The notes under the pieces: generated by a model | Database searches by the model: none | Told to the model about the DNA's origin: nothing | Seen by the model: the letters and a program-made list of their open reading frames with translations, nothing else | In this document: positions 1 through 5,855 of the stretch, in pieces | Layout of the letters: every line of letters starts with the position of its first letter | How positions within the stretch are numbered: position 1 is the stretch's first letter | NCBI GenBank assembly: GCA_002329245.1 | Contig: DCTG01000075.1 | Location: 1 to 5,942, forward strand | Direction: 5' to 3' | Length of the DNA stretch: 5,942 nucleotides | From: Clostridiales bacterium UBA1446 | GTDB lineage: Bacteria; Bacillota; Clostridia; Oscillospirales; Oscillospiraceae | Program-made: the position numbers and the translations under genes

Positions 1-303
1 AGCCGCTCCGCCCACAGGGCAGAGCGATTCTGCTCCGCCTTGGGCGTTCCCTTTCTTTCGCACGCGGGAAAGCCGCGGAAAAAAGGCTTTCTTCAGGCGA
101 TGGAGCAAATGGGGGCAAAGCCGGAGGAAACGATCATGGTCGGAGACCAGTTTTTTACGGACGGTTTGGGCGCAAAATGCGCCGGTCTGCCCGTTATATT
201 GGTCCGCCCGATCGATATGCGAAAAAACCCCGCCCACGCGCTGCGCTATCTTTTGGAGCTTCCGTTCCGCGCAGCCATGCAGCAGAAAGGAGGGGTTGCG
301 TAA
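1..303 (+). CDS. yqeG: YqeG-family HAD IIIA-type phosphatase (5' truncated by window edge)
   Basis: The frame is open from the first base and gives 100 residues ending at TAA 301-303. The amino-terminal half, which should carry the catalytic DxDxT nucleophile motif, lies outside the window. What remains matches the carboxy-terminal half of YqeG-like HAD hydrolases: RAERFCSALGVPF, then AGKPRKKGF with the conserved motif III lysine (residue 24 of the fragment), then MVGDQFFTD with the acidic motif IV (D49 and D54) that binds magnesium, then an LVRPID stretch. The family is a cytoplasmic phosphatase group with poorly defined substrates. The TTG at 40 is an internal leucine, not a start, because the family-like sequence continues upstream of it. 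The next gene starts two bases after the stop, and its ribosome binding site lies inside this gene, so the two are very likely co-transcribed. Confidence 0.9.
   Translation, partial: SRSAHRAERFCSALGVPFLSHAGKPRKKGFLQAMEQMGAKPEETIMVGDQFFTDGLGAKCAGLPVILVRPIDMRKNPAHALRYLLELPFRAAMQQKGGVA
286..295 (+). promoter_or_regulatory. Ribosome binding site fixing the M24 peptidase start
   Basis: AAAGGAGGGG lies about 10 bases before ATG 306, inside the last codons of the YqeG gene. It decides the start of the peptidase. The same reading frame is open further upstream to 177, but the extra residues overlap YqeG coding sequence and are not peptidase-like. Confidence 0.8.
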
Positions 304-305
304 GT

Positions 306-1379
306 ATGCTTCCCAATCATTTTTGCGCCGTCGCGGCGCTTCTGCGGGAAACGAAGCTCGACGCAATGTTACTTACGGGGGAGGCCAACCGGTTTTACGT
401 CTCCGGTTTTCATTCTTCAGACGGTCTTATTTTTATTACGATGCATAAAAGCACTTTTATTACGGATTCCCGCTACATTGAGGCCGCGCGGGGAACCGTC
501 CGGGACGCCGAAATCGTCCAGATTCGCGCATCGGAACGCTACAGCACGCTGTTTTCCTCCCTGATACAGGAAAGCGGCGCAAAGCGCGTCGGCATTGAGG
601 AACGGGTGATGACCGTCGAGGCGCACGAGGCGTTTGCCGCCTCCGCGCGCGTGTGCCTGCTTCCCGCGCAAAAGCTGATCGACGGGCTCCGAAGCGTGAA
701 AAACCCGGAGGAGCTGAAACGGATTCGCGCGGCGCAGGCCATAACGGAGCGCGTTTTCGACGAGATGCTCGGCATTTTGACGCCCGATATGACGGAACGG
801 GAGGCGGCGGCCGAGCTCGTGACCCGGATGCTGCGCCACGGCGCGGAGCGAACTTCCTTTGACCCCATTGTGGTCGCCGGAGTAAATTCGAGCCGCCCGC
901 ACGGGGAGCCTTCCGGTCAAAAGATCGGCAGAGGCTCTTTTCTGACCATGGATTTCGGCTGCGTTTCCGGCGGTTATTGCTCGGACATGACGCGTACGAT
1001 TGCCTTCGCGCCCGTATCCGAAGAGATGCGCCGGGTGTATGATACCGTCCTCCGGGCGCAGCTTGCCGGCATAGAGGCGGTCCGCGCGGGAGTGCCCGGC
1101 TGCGACGTCGACGCCGCCGCCCGCGCCGTGATTGCTGCGGCGGGATACGGAGACTGTTTCGGTCACAGCTTCGGACACGGCATCGGGATTGAGGTGCACG
1201 AGCAGCCCAACGCCTCGCCCTCCTGTAAGGCCCCGCTTCCGGCGGGGGCCGTGATTTCCGCCGAACCGGGCATCTACCTTCCCGGCCGGTTCGGCGTACG
1301 GATTGAGGATATGTTGGCGGTTACGGAAACGGGCTGCGAAAATCTGACCCGCGCGCCCAAAAACCTGATTATTTTATAA
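306..1379 (+). CDS. M24-family metallopeptidase (Xaa-Pro aminopeptidase / aminopeptidase P-like)
   Basis: This is a 357-residue protein starting at ATG 306. It has the standard two-domain layout. A creatinase-like amino-terminal domain covers roughly residues 5-125 (LLTGEANRFYVSGF, then FITDSRYIEAA). A pita-bread catalytic domain runs from about 135 to 357. All five expected metal ligands are visible: D216 (MDFG), D227 (SDMTRT), H291 (FGHGIG), E320 (AEPGIY) and E334 (RIEDM). The accessory histidines H199 (RPHG) and H298 (VHEQP) are also present, so the enzyme should be an active dinuclear metal peptidase removing an N-terminal residue before proline in cytoplasmic peptides. Length is normal for the short bacterial YqhT/PepQ-like group. 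Exact specificity (aminopeptidase versus Xaa-Pro dipeptidase) cannot be settled from sequence. It follows YqeG by 2 bases and precedes DUF3842 by 72 bases. In many Firmicutes a peptidase of this type sits next to efp, but no efp is seen here. Confidence 0.95.
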   Translation: MLPNHFCAVAALLRETKLDAMLLTGEANRFYVSGFHSSDGLIFITMHKSTFITDSRYIEAARGTVRDAEIVQIRASERYSTLFSSLIQESGAKRVGIEERVMTVEAHEAFAASARVCLLPAQKLIDGLRSVKNPEELKRIRAAQAITERVFDEMLGILTPDMTEREAAAELVTRMLRHGAERTSFDPIVVAGVNSSRPHGEPSGQKIGRGSFLTMDFGCVSGGYCSDMTRTIAFAPVSEEMRRVYDTVLRAQLAGIEAVRAGVPGCDVDAAARAVIAAAGYGDCFGHSFGHGIGIEVHEQPNASPSCKAPLPAGAVISAEPGIYLPGRFGVRIEDMLAVTETGCENLTRAPKNLIIL

Positions 1380-1436
1380 CGAATACGGTATCTTCATGCT
1401 TTCTCCATTGCTTTTTGCGCCGAAAATTCCGAAGAC

Positions 1437-1443
1437 GGGAGAG
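1437..1443 (+). promoter_or_regulatory. Ribosome binding site for the DUF3842 gene
   Basis: GGGAGAG ends 8 bases before ATG 1452. The GTG at 1443, which would add three residues, lies within this site and so is unlikely to be the start. Confidence 0.65.
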
Positions 1444-1451
1444 TGACCGGT

Positions 1452-1895
1452 ATGAAAAACAGGGAGCGGATGATCGCGGTTGTGGACGGGCAGGGCGGCG
1501 GAATCGGCTGCGCCCTGGTGGAAGCCCTGCGCCGGGAGCTGCCCGACGTTCCCATCCGCGCGCTCGGGACAAACTCCGAAGCCACCCGCGCCATGCTCCG
1601 GGCGGGCGCCTGGGACGGGGCGACCGGCGAAAACGCGATCGTATGCAACGCCCCGAAGGCGGACCTCATTCTCGGCGTGGTCGCCATCGTTGCGCCGAAC
1701 GGACTATTGGGGGAGCTGACCCCCGCGATGGCGGCGGCGATCACCGCCTCCGAAGCCCATAAAATACTGATTCCCATGAACCGCTGCAATATCACCGTCG
1801 TCGCGGGAGAGGAGCTTCCGATTCCGAAGGCGGTGGAACGCGCCGCGGCCCTAGCGAAACAGGCCCTGCGTGAAGAAACCCGGCCCGGAGAGTAA
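1452..1895 (+). CDS. DUF3842 family protein
   Basis: This is a 147-residue soluble protein with no signal peptide or membrane segment. The amino terminus reads IAVVDGQGGGIGCALVEAL (residues 8-26), a beta strand, glycine-rich loop and helix like a nucleotide-binding Rossmann fold. RALGTNSEATRAMLRAGA (36-53), GATGENAIVCNAPKAD (56-71), LGELTPAMAAAI (86-97) and ILIPMNRCNITVV (105-117) follow. These blocks match what I recall of DUF3842, a small clostridial family of unknown function. Nucleotide binding is an inference from the GxGGGxG-like loop. The family's blocks are intact, with a somewhat extended tail after about residue 120. The gene lies in the same run as YqeG, the M24 peptidase and an MFS transporter, a placement that suggests a housekeeping role but gives no specific function. 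Confidence 0.88.
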   Translation: MKNRERMIAVVDGQGGGIGCALVEALRRELPDVPIRALGTNSEATRAMLRAGAWDGATGENAIVCNAPKADLILGVVAIVAPNGLLGELTPAMAAAITASEAHKILIPMNRCNITVVAGEELPIPKAVERAAALAKQALREETRPGE

Positions 1896-1921
1896 TCCCC
1901 GCGCCGGATTTCATGGCCGGT

Positions 1922-1929
1922 AAAGGAGG
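1922..1929 (+). promoter_or_regulatory. Strong ribosome binding site far upstream of the MFS gene
   Basis: AAAGGAGG is the best ribosome binding site in the 1896-1977 gap. It is 7 bases before TTG 1937, ideal for starting the short leader frame. It is 48 bases before ATG 1978, too far to serve the transporter start directly. This is the main evidence that the leader frame is translated. Confidence 0.6.
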
Positions 1930-1936
1930 CAACCCG

Positions 1937-1981
1937 TTGAATCAAATCAGAAAACTCTTCCGCCGGGCAGCTTTAGTATGA
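1937..1981 (+). CDS. Possible 14-residue leader peptide coupled to the MFS gene
   Basis: A TTG start with an AAAGGAGG site 7 bases upstream reads MNQIRKLFRRAALV and stops at TGA 1979-1981. The stop overlaps the transporter start at 1978 as ATGA, a classical reinitiation arrangement. The peptide is basic (K and three R) and does not resemble a known attenuator peptide; it has no run of one amino acid. The transporter frame contains no start codon between its previous in-frame stop (1921-1923) and ATG 1978, so extending the transporter upstream is not an alternative. Function as a coupling leader is inferred. It could also be a relic of an older gene end. Confidence 0.4.
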   Translation: MNQIRKLFRRAALV

Positions 1982-3192
1982 GCGCGGCTCGGGACACCGC
2001 CCGCGCGCAAAAAAGCGGCGGCGGAATTATGCTCTTCACCTTAACGATATTGGCCGCAAACCTGCGCGCGTGCATTACGGGCGTCGGCAGCCTGATCCCG
2101 ATTATCCGCGCCGATTTGGGTTTGTCCAATACCTTGGCGGGTCTTATTACGACGCTGCCCCTTCTCGTCTTTGCCGCCGTTTCTCCCGCCGCAGCGCAAT
2201 TCAGCCGCCGGTTCGGATTCGGCAGGGCGGTTTTGTTCGGCTTACTCGCCCTTTTCCTAGGCGAGGGCATTCGCTCCTATACGAATACCTTGGGGCTGTT
2301 TTTGGGAACCGCGCTGATGGCCCTTGGGATTACCATCGGCAATGTGCTGCTTGTCAGTCTCATCAAATTCCTGTTCCCCGACCGCGTGGGTTCCGTCACC
2401 GGAATTTACTCCACCTCCATGGCCCTGTCCGCCTGCGTCTCCATCGGCATCAGCGTGCCCGTGGCGGTGGGGTTGGGCCTTGGCTGGCGAAACGCCCTGT
2501 CCATGTGGATGATTTTGGCGTTTTTCAGCATCGTTTTGTGGATTTCCCAGATGCCGAGACTGAAGGAGGCGCCGGCCGAGACGCTTCCCGACGCGGAGGA
2601 AACGAAGCCCAAACGTTCCGTTTACCGCTCCAAATTGGCCTGGCAGTTCGCCGCTTTCTTCGGCTTTCAGTCCCTGCTTTTTTACTCGCTGACCGCCTGG
2701 GTTCCTTCCATTCTGCAAAGCAGAGGCTTCACCGTGGAGCAGGCGGCTACCGTGGCGTTTCTCCTTCAGCTTTTCAATCTGCCCTCCACCCTGCTGGTTC
2801 CGATTCTGTGCGCCCGATACAGGGATCAGCGCCTGCCGCTTCTTGTCTTCTCCCTGCTGTTTTTAACCGGGACAACCCTGTTTCTCTTTTCCGGCAAATC
2901 CGTCCTTACCTATATTTCGATTATCATCGCGGCGTTAGGCATGGGCTCGGGCCTCGGCTTCGGAAACCTGTTTATCTCCCTGCGGACAAGAAACGCGCAG
3001 GAAGCCGCGGCCCTTTCCGGCATGGGCCAATGCCTTGGCTACCTGTTTGCCGCCGCGGGCCCGGTTTTCCTTGGTTTTTTGTTCGACCTGACCGGCTCTT
3101 GGACCCTGCCGCTTCTTTTTATTCTATGCTGTATTTTGCTGATGTCCTATTTCGGCCTGAAAACCGCCAGGGACAGATTTCTGTTTGACTAG
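1978..3192 (+). CDS. MFS transporter, CynX/NimT family
   Basis: This is a 404-residue integral membrane protein with 12 predicted helices in two bundles of six. The helices sit near residues 17-43, 53-73, 83-97, 104-127, 137-163, 173-190, 220-243, 255-278, 286-304, 309-333, 341-367 and 373-394. A charged cytoplasmic loop (191-219, PRLKEAPAE to PKRSVYRSK) joins the halves. The helix 1 region (ILAANLRACITGVGSLIP) and helix 2 (LAGLITTLPLLVFAAVSP) match the CynX/NimT subgroup, named for cyanate and 2-nitroimidazole transport genes. Neither name proves the substrate, which is unknown here. The start is ATG 1978. It lacks its own ribosome binding site and overlaps the stop of the short leader frame. 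ATG 2029 is a possible shorter start, but it would begin at the edge of helix 1. The gene follows DUF3842 with 82 bases between, and hairpins follow downstream. Confidence 0.9.
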   Translation: MSAARDTARAQKSGGGIMLFTLTILAANLRACITGVGSLIPIIRADLGLSNTLAGLITTLPLLVFAAVSPAAAQFSRRFGFGRAVLFGLLALFLGEGIRSYTNTLGLFLGTALMALGITIGNVLLVSLIKFLFPDRVGSVTGIYSTSMALSACVSIGISVPVAVGLGLGWRNALSMWMILAFFSIVLWISQMPRLKEAPAETLPDAEETKPKRSVYRSKLAWQFAAFFGFQSLLFYSLTAWVPSILQSRGFTVEQAATVAFLLQLFNLPSTLLVPILCARYRDQRLPLLVFSLLFLTGTTLFLFSGKSVLTYISIIIAALGMGSGLGFGNLFISLRTRNAQEAAALSGMGQCLGYLFAAAGPVFLGFLFDLTGSWTLPLLFILCCILLMSYFGLKTARDRFLFD

Positions 3193-3199
3193 GGGGAGC

Positions 3200-3245
3200 A
3201 AAACAAACCGGTCATATCCGCTTTGCTTCGGATATGACCGGTTTG
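3200..3245 (-). terminator. Perfect 17-bp hairpin, best read as a minus-strand terminator
   Basis: Arms 3204-3220 and 3229-3245 are perfectly complementary over 17 bp with an 8-base loop (CTTTGCTT). On the plus strand the arm is followed by CTCGGAAGG with no U tract. On the minus strand the stem end and the following bases read TTTGTTTTGC, an adequate U-rich tail. It lies only 11 bases after the transporter stop, so it may also stabilise or help end the plus-strand transcript. Confidence 0.6.
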
Positions 3246-3390
3246 CTCGGAAGGTGTCGAGTTGCATTTTCATTTTTTCGACGTTTGACATAGTTGTCAA
3301 TACAAAGAAAAACACCTTTAAAGTGCGTCCGTCAAAGGGATTTTCTGCAAAAAGCAAATTTTTGCCGGCACTCTTCAGGCGCAGGCAAAC

Positions 3391-3437
3391 GAGCAGCCGC
3401 ACCAGCATTTTGCTTGGTGCGGCTGGTCTCAATTTTT
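3391..3437 (+). terminator. Rho-independent terminator, plus-strand orientation
   Basis: Arms 3394-3404 (CAGCCGCACCA) and 3415-3425 pair over 11 bp. The pairing is extended inward by GCA/TGC with one bulged T, and outward by GAG/CTC across a two-base bulge. TTTTT at 3433-3437 follows after AA. On the minus strand the stem is followed by CTCGTTTGCC, a poorer tail. It would end the transporter transcript about 200 bases past its stop codon. Confidence 0.6.
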
Positions 3438-3491
3438 GAATTAGATGGCAATCAGGCAAATGGCAGGAGGATCAGTATCTTCTCATTGCTT

Positions 3492-4589
3492 TTATATTTT
3501 TTTCAGCCTGAAAATATAATTTACCTTATCATCCATTACGAATAATTTGCAGTTCTCCTCAAAGATTGAGTTGTTTTTATACAAGATGGGCTTCCCCAAA
3601 TCATCCGACAATTTTATAAGCCCCTCTATAGTGGATACTTCAATGACCTCTCTGGAGCCGTAGATCATATCTGAATCTGAAACTACAATATGGGCGCCGT
3701 ATTTTTTGAACAGCTTGTCTGCCTTTAAATAATACGGGTTAAGAGTCAGCTTCCTTGTAAAGATCAGAACGAACAGCAGGGCTGCGCATATAACGGTTGC
3801 AATAATCCAGACTGTAAGCCTGTTTCTTTCATATGACGGAGATATTGACCTTACTTGCTCGTTTATTGATGCAGGCTTTTGCTCTGAAATACTTTTCGTT
3901 ATTTCAAAATAATCGTTTCCAATGGGAAGGGAAAGAGAGGGGGAAAACTCCTTGGTGACCGTTCCCTTATCTGTGACTGCCTGAATGGAAAAATCATAAA
4001 CAATTTCAAGCTGAACGTTTGAGCTGATATTCAAAACGGTATTGGCATGCTCCGCATAGCTAATCATATCGCTCAAGACAACAGGCAGCTTATAGCTTAT
4101 TTTAACGGCATTGCCCTGCCTGGAAAAGGATTTCTCCGGAAGGAGCTCAAATTCTTTCGTCCAAAGTATCTTGTCTTGGTTAACGCTCTTAAGGAAACTT
4201 CTGAGGTAAGCTGTGGCGCTGTATGTACCTTTAATTTCAGCCGGTCTATCTCCCTCAAACTCACAGGAAAAACTGCTCTGGATATGATCAATGAATTTCG
4301 TAATATACAATTGATTTTCTCCCAAACTCGTCTCCGGATAAATATCATTTGTGATGTAAAACACTTTATAGCTGAGGTTTGGACTGCAGTCATAAGAGTA
4401 GACGGGCATATCCTTATCGATGAATTTTTGTCTGTATTCCAGCTCATACCAGTAATAGCCTGAAGCGGCCAGCAGAATACACAAGAAAACAATGATGGTT
4501 ACCCTGATGTATCCGGGCAGAAAAATGCGCTTTTTCATGCCCCTTTCCGTTTCCAAGGGGGGCGCTGGTTTCACTTTTATATGGTTCAT
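3492..4589 (-). CDS. DUF5305 family bitopic membrane protein
   Basis: This is a 365-residue protein. A short basic amino terminus (GMKKR) precedes transmembrane helix 1 (about 29-48). A large extracellular region (49-257) follows, then helix 2 (about 258-278) with FTRK after it, and a cytoplasmic tail (279-365). The extracellular part has the block YKVFYITNDIYPETSLGENQ to YITKFIDHI (74-102), then IKGTYSATAYLR (119-130) and ILWTKEFELLPEK (141-153). The tail carries REVIEVSTIEGLIKLSDDLG then KPILY and a closing VNYIFRL. These match my memory of DUF5305, a family of unknown function often found beside signal peptidase genes in archaea and Clostridia. The start at 4589 has GGAGA 11 bases upstream and lies 23 bases after the signal peptidase stop. 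ATG at 4538 (residue 18) is an alternative with AAAGGGG, but spaced too closely. Base composition is AT-richer than the left half. A role as assembly or quality-control partner of the exported substrate is only inference. Confidence 0.82.
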   Translation of the reverse strand: MNHIKVKPAPPLETERGMKKRIFLPGYIRVTIIVFLCILLAASGYYWYELEYRQKFIDKDMPVYSYDCSPNLSYKVFYITNDIYPETSLGENQLYITKFIDHIQSSFSCEFEGDRPAEIKGTYSATAYLRSFLKSVNQDKILWTKEFELLPEKSFSRQGNAVKISYKLPVVLSDMISYAEHANTVLNISSNVQLEIVYDFSIQAVTDKGTVTKEFSPSLSLPIGNDYFEITKSISEQKPASINEQVRSISPSYERNRLTVWIIATVICAALLFVLIFTRKLTLNPYYLKADKLFKKYGAHIVVSDSDMIYGSREVIEVSTIEGLIKLSDDLGKPILYKNNSIFEENCKLFVMDDKVNYIFRLKKI

Positions 4590-4612
4590 GGTAATGTGAT
4601 TCTCCGTTATCT

Positions 4613-5797
4613 TTAGTATTGATAGAGCAGCATTGCCAGATATCCCGCTTTCGGAACAGTATAGATCACCCGTCCCCTGATACTGTCTATGCCGACAGGT
4701 TCCGGATCTTCCGAGGAATTGTTATCCCCTTTCGTAATATACAAATAAGTATCCTTCTCCTTTTCCTTCTCCACAATCTCCGTGATCCGGTGAAAAATAT
4801 AAATATCACCGCTTTTATACTGAATAATATCGCCTGTTTTCAGATTGTCGATATCCCTTTTTACTAAAACGATATCTCCGGGATAGATCACCGGTATCAT
4901 GCTCCCCGTGATGATTACATAAGGGCGTACGGGAAATACCCCTACGGTAAACCATATGATCAGAATGGAAACGACCAAAGCCATAATCCAGCCCAGCGGA
5001 TTTTCCGTATCTTTTTCCCTATCCAGAAGGCCTGTCCTTTTACTGCAGCTGTAGCGCATCAGCATCAGGCAGGACACCGGCAGCAGAATTTCAATAAACG
5101 CCTGGGCGATCCAGCTTAGGTTTGGGAGGATGGGACAAAACCAAAAGAAGCCGTCGTGGATCCCCAAATAAAGGATGGAGGGGGTGGGCCCGCCGATATA
5201 AACCAAATAGGTGGCAAAACAACTGATGCACAGCTTTGCGATCATATCAATGCTGATAAACTGGATTATCTGCAGGTTCGTTTCTAGATTGACAAACTGG
5301 TCAGGGTTAAAGCTCAGTAAATAAATGAACACGGCGGCAAAAATGCGGTCACCGAATTTTGCGTTTCTGCCGCTGCCGTTTACAAGATAATCCCGCACCA
5401 GCTCTTTGGCAATCAAAGCGGAAAACAGCTGGAAGATATTCAAAGCCATACCGTATAAGGAATGATTATACGGACTTTTTCCAAATCCGGACACCATCCC
5501 GCTTATCATCATGATAAAGACATATACAATTGAACATGCGGCGGTCATCCACAGGATAAAACTCTTTTCTCGAATTTTCGCTACGGGCCGCGTCCTGGGA
5601 AAGCAAAGAACCATGAATATAACAGAGCACCATAACAAGGGATATAAAAATGAAGTAAAAACTGTTGTGCTTCTGATAAAGCTGGGACAATACCGTCTGC
5701 ACAGGGTTACCCCTAAAGTCACCAGCATCAAAACGACTTTTCTTACCTGGGAAGTGCCGGTATGCTGAAAAAGTCTATGGGTCATTAACCTGTTCAA
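4613..5797 (-). CDS. Signal peptidase I, Ser/His (SipW-like) type, with a polytopic N-terminal membrane domain
   Basis: This is a 394-residue protein. Residues 268-394 form the peptidase: a membrane anchor (268-288), VIITGSMIPVIYPGD with nucleophile S299, then YIFHRI with H336 where lysine-type enzymes have Lys, ITKGDNNSSEDPEPV with D358 and D364, and RGRVIYTVPKAG. This is the S26B pattern of B. subtilis SipW and archaeal or ER signal peptidases, which cleave signal peptides on the outer face of the membrane. Residues 1-250 hold about eight hydrophobic segments, absent from SipW. They include KELVRDYLV (131-139), GGPTPSILYLGIHDGFFWF (202-220) and PILPNL (222-227). I recall similar long forms in Clostridia. 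The start is uncertain: TTG 5797 has only a weak GGGAA upstream, while ATG 5785 has AGG close by; an in-frame stop prevents further extension. Likely co-transcribed with DUF5305 (23-base gap) and the repeat-protein gene upstream. Confidence 0.9.
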   Translation of the reverse strand: MNRLMTHRLFQHTGTSQVRKVVLMLVTLGVTLCRRYCPSFIRSTTVFTSFLYPLLWCSVIFMVLCFPRTRPVAKIREKSFILWMTAACSIVYVFIMMISGMVSGFGKSPYNHSLYGMALNIFQLFSALIAKELVRDYLVNGSGRNAKFGDRIFAAVFIYLLSFNPDQFVNLETNLQIIQFISIDMIAKLCISCFATYLVYIGGPTPSILYLGIHDGFFWFCPILPNLSWIAQAFIEILLPVSCLMLMRYSCSKRTGLLDREKDTENPLGWIMALVVSILIIWFTVGVFPVRPYVIITGSMIPVIYPGDIVLVKRDIDNLKTGDIIQYKSGDIYIFHRITEIVEKEKEKDTYLYITKGDNNSSEDPEPVGIDSIRGRVIYTVPKAGYLAMLLYQY

Positions 5798-5816
5798 ACC
5801 ATTTCCCGCTTTCTTC

Positions 5817-5855
5817 CTAAGTTACTTTTTTACATGGAATGTGCAAAAATTTCAT
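5817..5855 (-). CDS. Possible 12-residue micro-ORF between the repeat-protein gene and the signal peptidase
   Basis: ATG 5855-5853 overlaps the TGA (5854-5852) of the upstream gene as ATGA, and GGAGG sits 4 bases before it. It reads MKFLHIPCKKVT and stops at TAG 5819-5817. The signal peptidase start at TTG 5797 lies 19 bases further on. The layout could keep ribosomes on the message until the poorly provided signal peptidase start. It is short enough to arise by chance, and the spacing from GGAGG is slightly tight. Confidence 0.3.
   Translation of the reverse strand: MKFLHIPCKKVT

Larger units (their letters stand above)
3193..3491. other. Non-coding convergent intergenic region
   Basis: This is the 299-base gap between the plus-strand transporter stop and the minus-strand DUF5305 stop. 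It holds two hairpins (3204-3245 and 3391-3430), a TTGACA-tagt-TGTCAA palindrome (3285-3300) and a weak 7-bp inverted repeat of A/T tracts (3347-3365). Open frames in it are short, lack ribosome binding sites and run through the hairpins, so I see no gene. Confidence 0.7.

Noticed and set aside
177..305. Amino-terminal extension of the M24 peptidase upstream to 177
   Set aside because: The extra residues are the shifted frame of YqeG coding sequence and do not look like peptidase. ATG 306 has a strong AAAGGAGG site and gives a normal-length protein.
417..1199. 260-codon open frame on the minus strand inside the peptidase gene
   Set aside because: It is a shadow of a GC-rich gene. The opposite strand shows complete M24 motifs, and the minus translation has low-complexity Arg/Gly/His composition with no family features.
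2070..3188. 372-codon plus-strand frame overlapping the MFS gene
   Set aside because: The translation is Arg/Pro-rich with no recognisable domain, while the overlapping frame gives a clean 12-helix transporter. It is an out-of-frame shadow.
3204..3430. Hairpins as CRISPR repeats, an attachment site or insertion-sequence ends
   Set aside because: The two hairpins are unrelated in sequence, there are no regularly spaced copies, and no transposase or integrase is present. Terminator function explains them better.
3185..3545. Short frames on both strands in the convergent gap
   Set aside because: They run through both hairpins, lack ribosome binding sites and resemble no protein I recognise.
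5817..5855. Programmed frameshift at the A-run in the micro-ORF joining it to the signal peptidase
   Set aside because: The signal peptidase frame has an in-frame TAA just after the A-run, so shifting there would not give a fusion. The phase of the run also does not fit a standard slippery heptamer.
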